Assembly (NCBI GenBank): GCA_030609605.1
Contig: JAUWBY010000135.1
Span: 1 to 6,427 of the forward strand
From: Candidatus Eiseniibacteriota bacterium
GTDB lineage: Bacteria; Joyebacterota; Joyebacteria; Joyebacterales; Joyebacteraceae
Reading direction: 5' to 3'
Length of the DNA stretch: 6,427 nucleotides
This document shows positions 5,578 through 6,427 of the stretch, piece after piece. A program made the position numbers and the translations under genes. Numbering within the stretch: position 1 is the first letter of the stretch; each line of letters begins with the position of its first letter. The notes below the pieces were generated by a model, which saw nothing but the letters and a program-made list of their open reading frames with translations, had not been told where the DNA came from and did no database searches.

Positions 5578-6427
5578 ATGCCGATAGCACACGAGTTCGA
5601 GTATGCGAAGCCTGAGACGATCGAGGAGGCTGTCGGGATCCTGAACAAGCACGGAAGCGGCGCGCGAGTGCTCGCAGGAGGGACCGATGTTGTTCCGGGG
5701 CTCAGGGACGGTCTCATAAGGCCTGGGCTTGTTGTTGACATCAAGGGGATCTCGGGGCTGGCTGGAATCGAGCGCGACGGGAACACTCTTCGAGTCGGGG
5801 CTCTGACGACCTTCACCGATCTCATCGAATCAGAGCTTGTTCAGAAACACGTACCACTCCTCCGCGAGATGGCAATGACGGTCGCCTCGGTCGGTGTCAG
5901 GAACAGGGCAACGATCACAGGCAATATCTGCTCGGCAGTGCCGTCGTGTGACAGCGGCCCCGTTCTTCTCGTTCTAGATGCAAGCATCCACGTCACAGGC
6001 CCGGACGGCAGAAGAGTCGTACCGATTACTGAGTGGTTCACCGGACCGAAGACCACGGCGCTTGGGAGCGCGGAGATCGTGACGTCAGTGTCGCTCCCCA
6101 TTCCTCAGGGAGCTCACGGCGCGGCATACGTCAAGCTTGGCCGCTACCGCGGCGAGGATCTGGCTCAGGCTAGCGTTGCCGTACTGGCTCTTCCGGACAA
6201 CGAGTATCGGGTCGCGTTCGGGGCCGTTGCGCCAACGCCGGTGCGCGCTCCCAGGATCGAAGAGCTCCTCAGGGGGAAGGTCGTGGATGACGCGCTCATC
6301 GATGACGCGAAGGGACTGGTTGCGGACGAGACCGCCCCCATAGCGGACATCCGCGCAAGCCGCGAGTACCGCGAGCACATGCTTCCGATCATGCTCGAAC
6401 GCGGGCTGAGGGCCGCCGTCGCGAGAC
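5578..6427 (+). CDS. FAD-binding subunit of a xanthine dehydrogenase/CO dehydrogenase-type molybdenum hydroxylase (right end cut by window)
   Basis: The frame stays open from ATG 5578 to the window edge, giving 283 residues, close to the usual 280-295 of this family, so only a few C-terminal residues are probably missing. The FAD-binding motifs of CoxM/XdhB-type medium subunits are present: AGGTDVVPGLRDG near residues 33-45, and RATITGNICSAVPSCD at 110-125, followed by GPVLLVLDA. The canonical form of the second motif is TIGGN; here Thr114 replaces the first Gly. A C-terminal CO-dehydrogenase flavoprotein-like domain follows from about residue 175, with GRYRGEDLAQASVAVLAL near its start. The subunit passes electrons from the 2Fe-2S subunit to FAD and an acceptor; the substrate is set by the molybdopterin subunit, which is not in the window and would be expected downstream with the iron-sulfur subunit. 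Xanthine, nicotinate or another N-heterocycle are possible substrates. Confidence 0.92.
   Translation, partial: MPIAHEFEYAKPETIEEAVGILNKHGSGARVLAGGTDVVPGLRDGLIRPGLVVDIKGISGLAGIERDGNTLRVGALTTFTDLIESELVQKHVPLLREMAMTVASVGVRNRATITGNICSAVPSCDSGPVLLVLDASIHVTGPDGRRVVPITEWFTGPKTTALGSAEIVTSVSLPIPQGAHGAAYVKLGRYRGEDLAQASVAVLALPDNEYRVAFGAVAPTPVRAPRIEELLRGKVVDDALIDDAKGLVADETAPIADIRASREYREHMLPIMLERGLRAAVAR

Noticed and set aside
4608..5825. 405-codon open frame on the minus strand
   Set aside because: It is antisense to the cyclase, the repeat array and the start of the FAD subunit. Its product is Arg/Val/Asp-rich with no family motif, and both overlapped + strand genes show clear conserved motifs. It is a by-product of GC-rich codon use.

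Overview
The window is a GC-rich (roughly 60% by eye), tightly packed bacterial-type or possibly archaeal catabolic locus. All supported genes lie on the + strand, and most are preceded by strong purine-rich Shine-Dalgarno sites. Nothing in it pins down a phylum. AGG and ATA codons occur throughout alongside GC-rich synonyms, so it does not look like a typical enteric or pseudomonad. Long open frames on the minus strand are shadows of the coding genes.

Layout, left to right: (1) the last 46 codons of a thiolase-family protein (to 141); (2) two bases later, a 115-residue zinc-ribbon/OB-fold (DUF35-type) partner protein (144-491); (3) an 81-bp gap; (4) three overlapping or abutting genes encoding a DUF2877 protein (AllH/YlbF-like, 573-1622), an FdrA protein (AllF-like, 1613-3151) and a DUF1116 protein (AllG/YlbE-like, 3151-4557); (5) an 83-bp gap with no clear promoter or terminator; (6) a cyclase-family metal hydrolase (4641-5459); (7) an array of four 22-bp tandem repeats plus a degenerate fifth, whose first unit contains the end and stop codon of the cyclase gene; (8) the FAD-binding subunit of a xanthine dehydrogenase/CO dehydrogenase-type molybdenum hydroxylase (5578 to the window end, open at the right edge).

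How the genes may work together: FdrA, YlbE and YlbF of E. coli form the oxamate carbamoyltransferase of anaerobic allantoin breakdown (AllFGH), which converts oxalurate to oxamate plus carbamoyl phosphate. Here the same three families occur in the order H-F-G and sit beside a ring-opening or amide-type hydrolase and a molybdenum hydroxylase subunit. My inference is an anaerobic N-heterocycle or ureide degradation route: hydroxylation of a ring, hydrolytic opening by the cyclase-family enzyme, then transfer of a carbamoyl (or acyl) group by the FdrA complex with energy conservation. The substrate cannot be read from the sequence. No carbamate kinase, allantoinase or molybdopterin subunit lies inside the window. 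The thiolase/DUF35 pair may belong to the same pathway or to a separate upstream operon.
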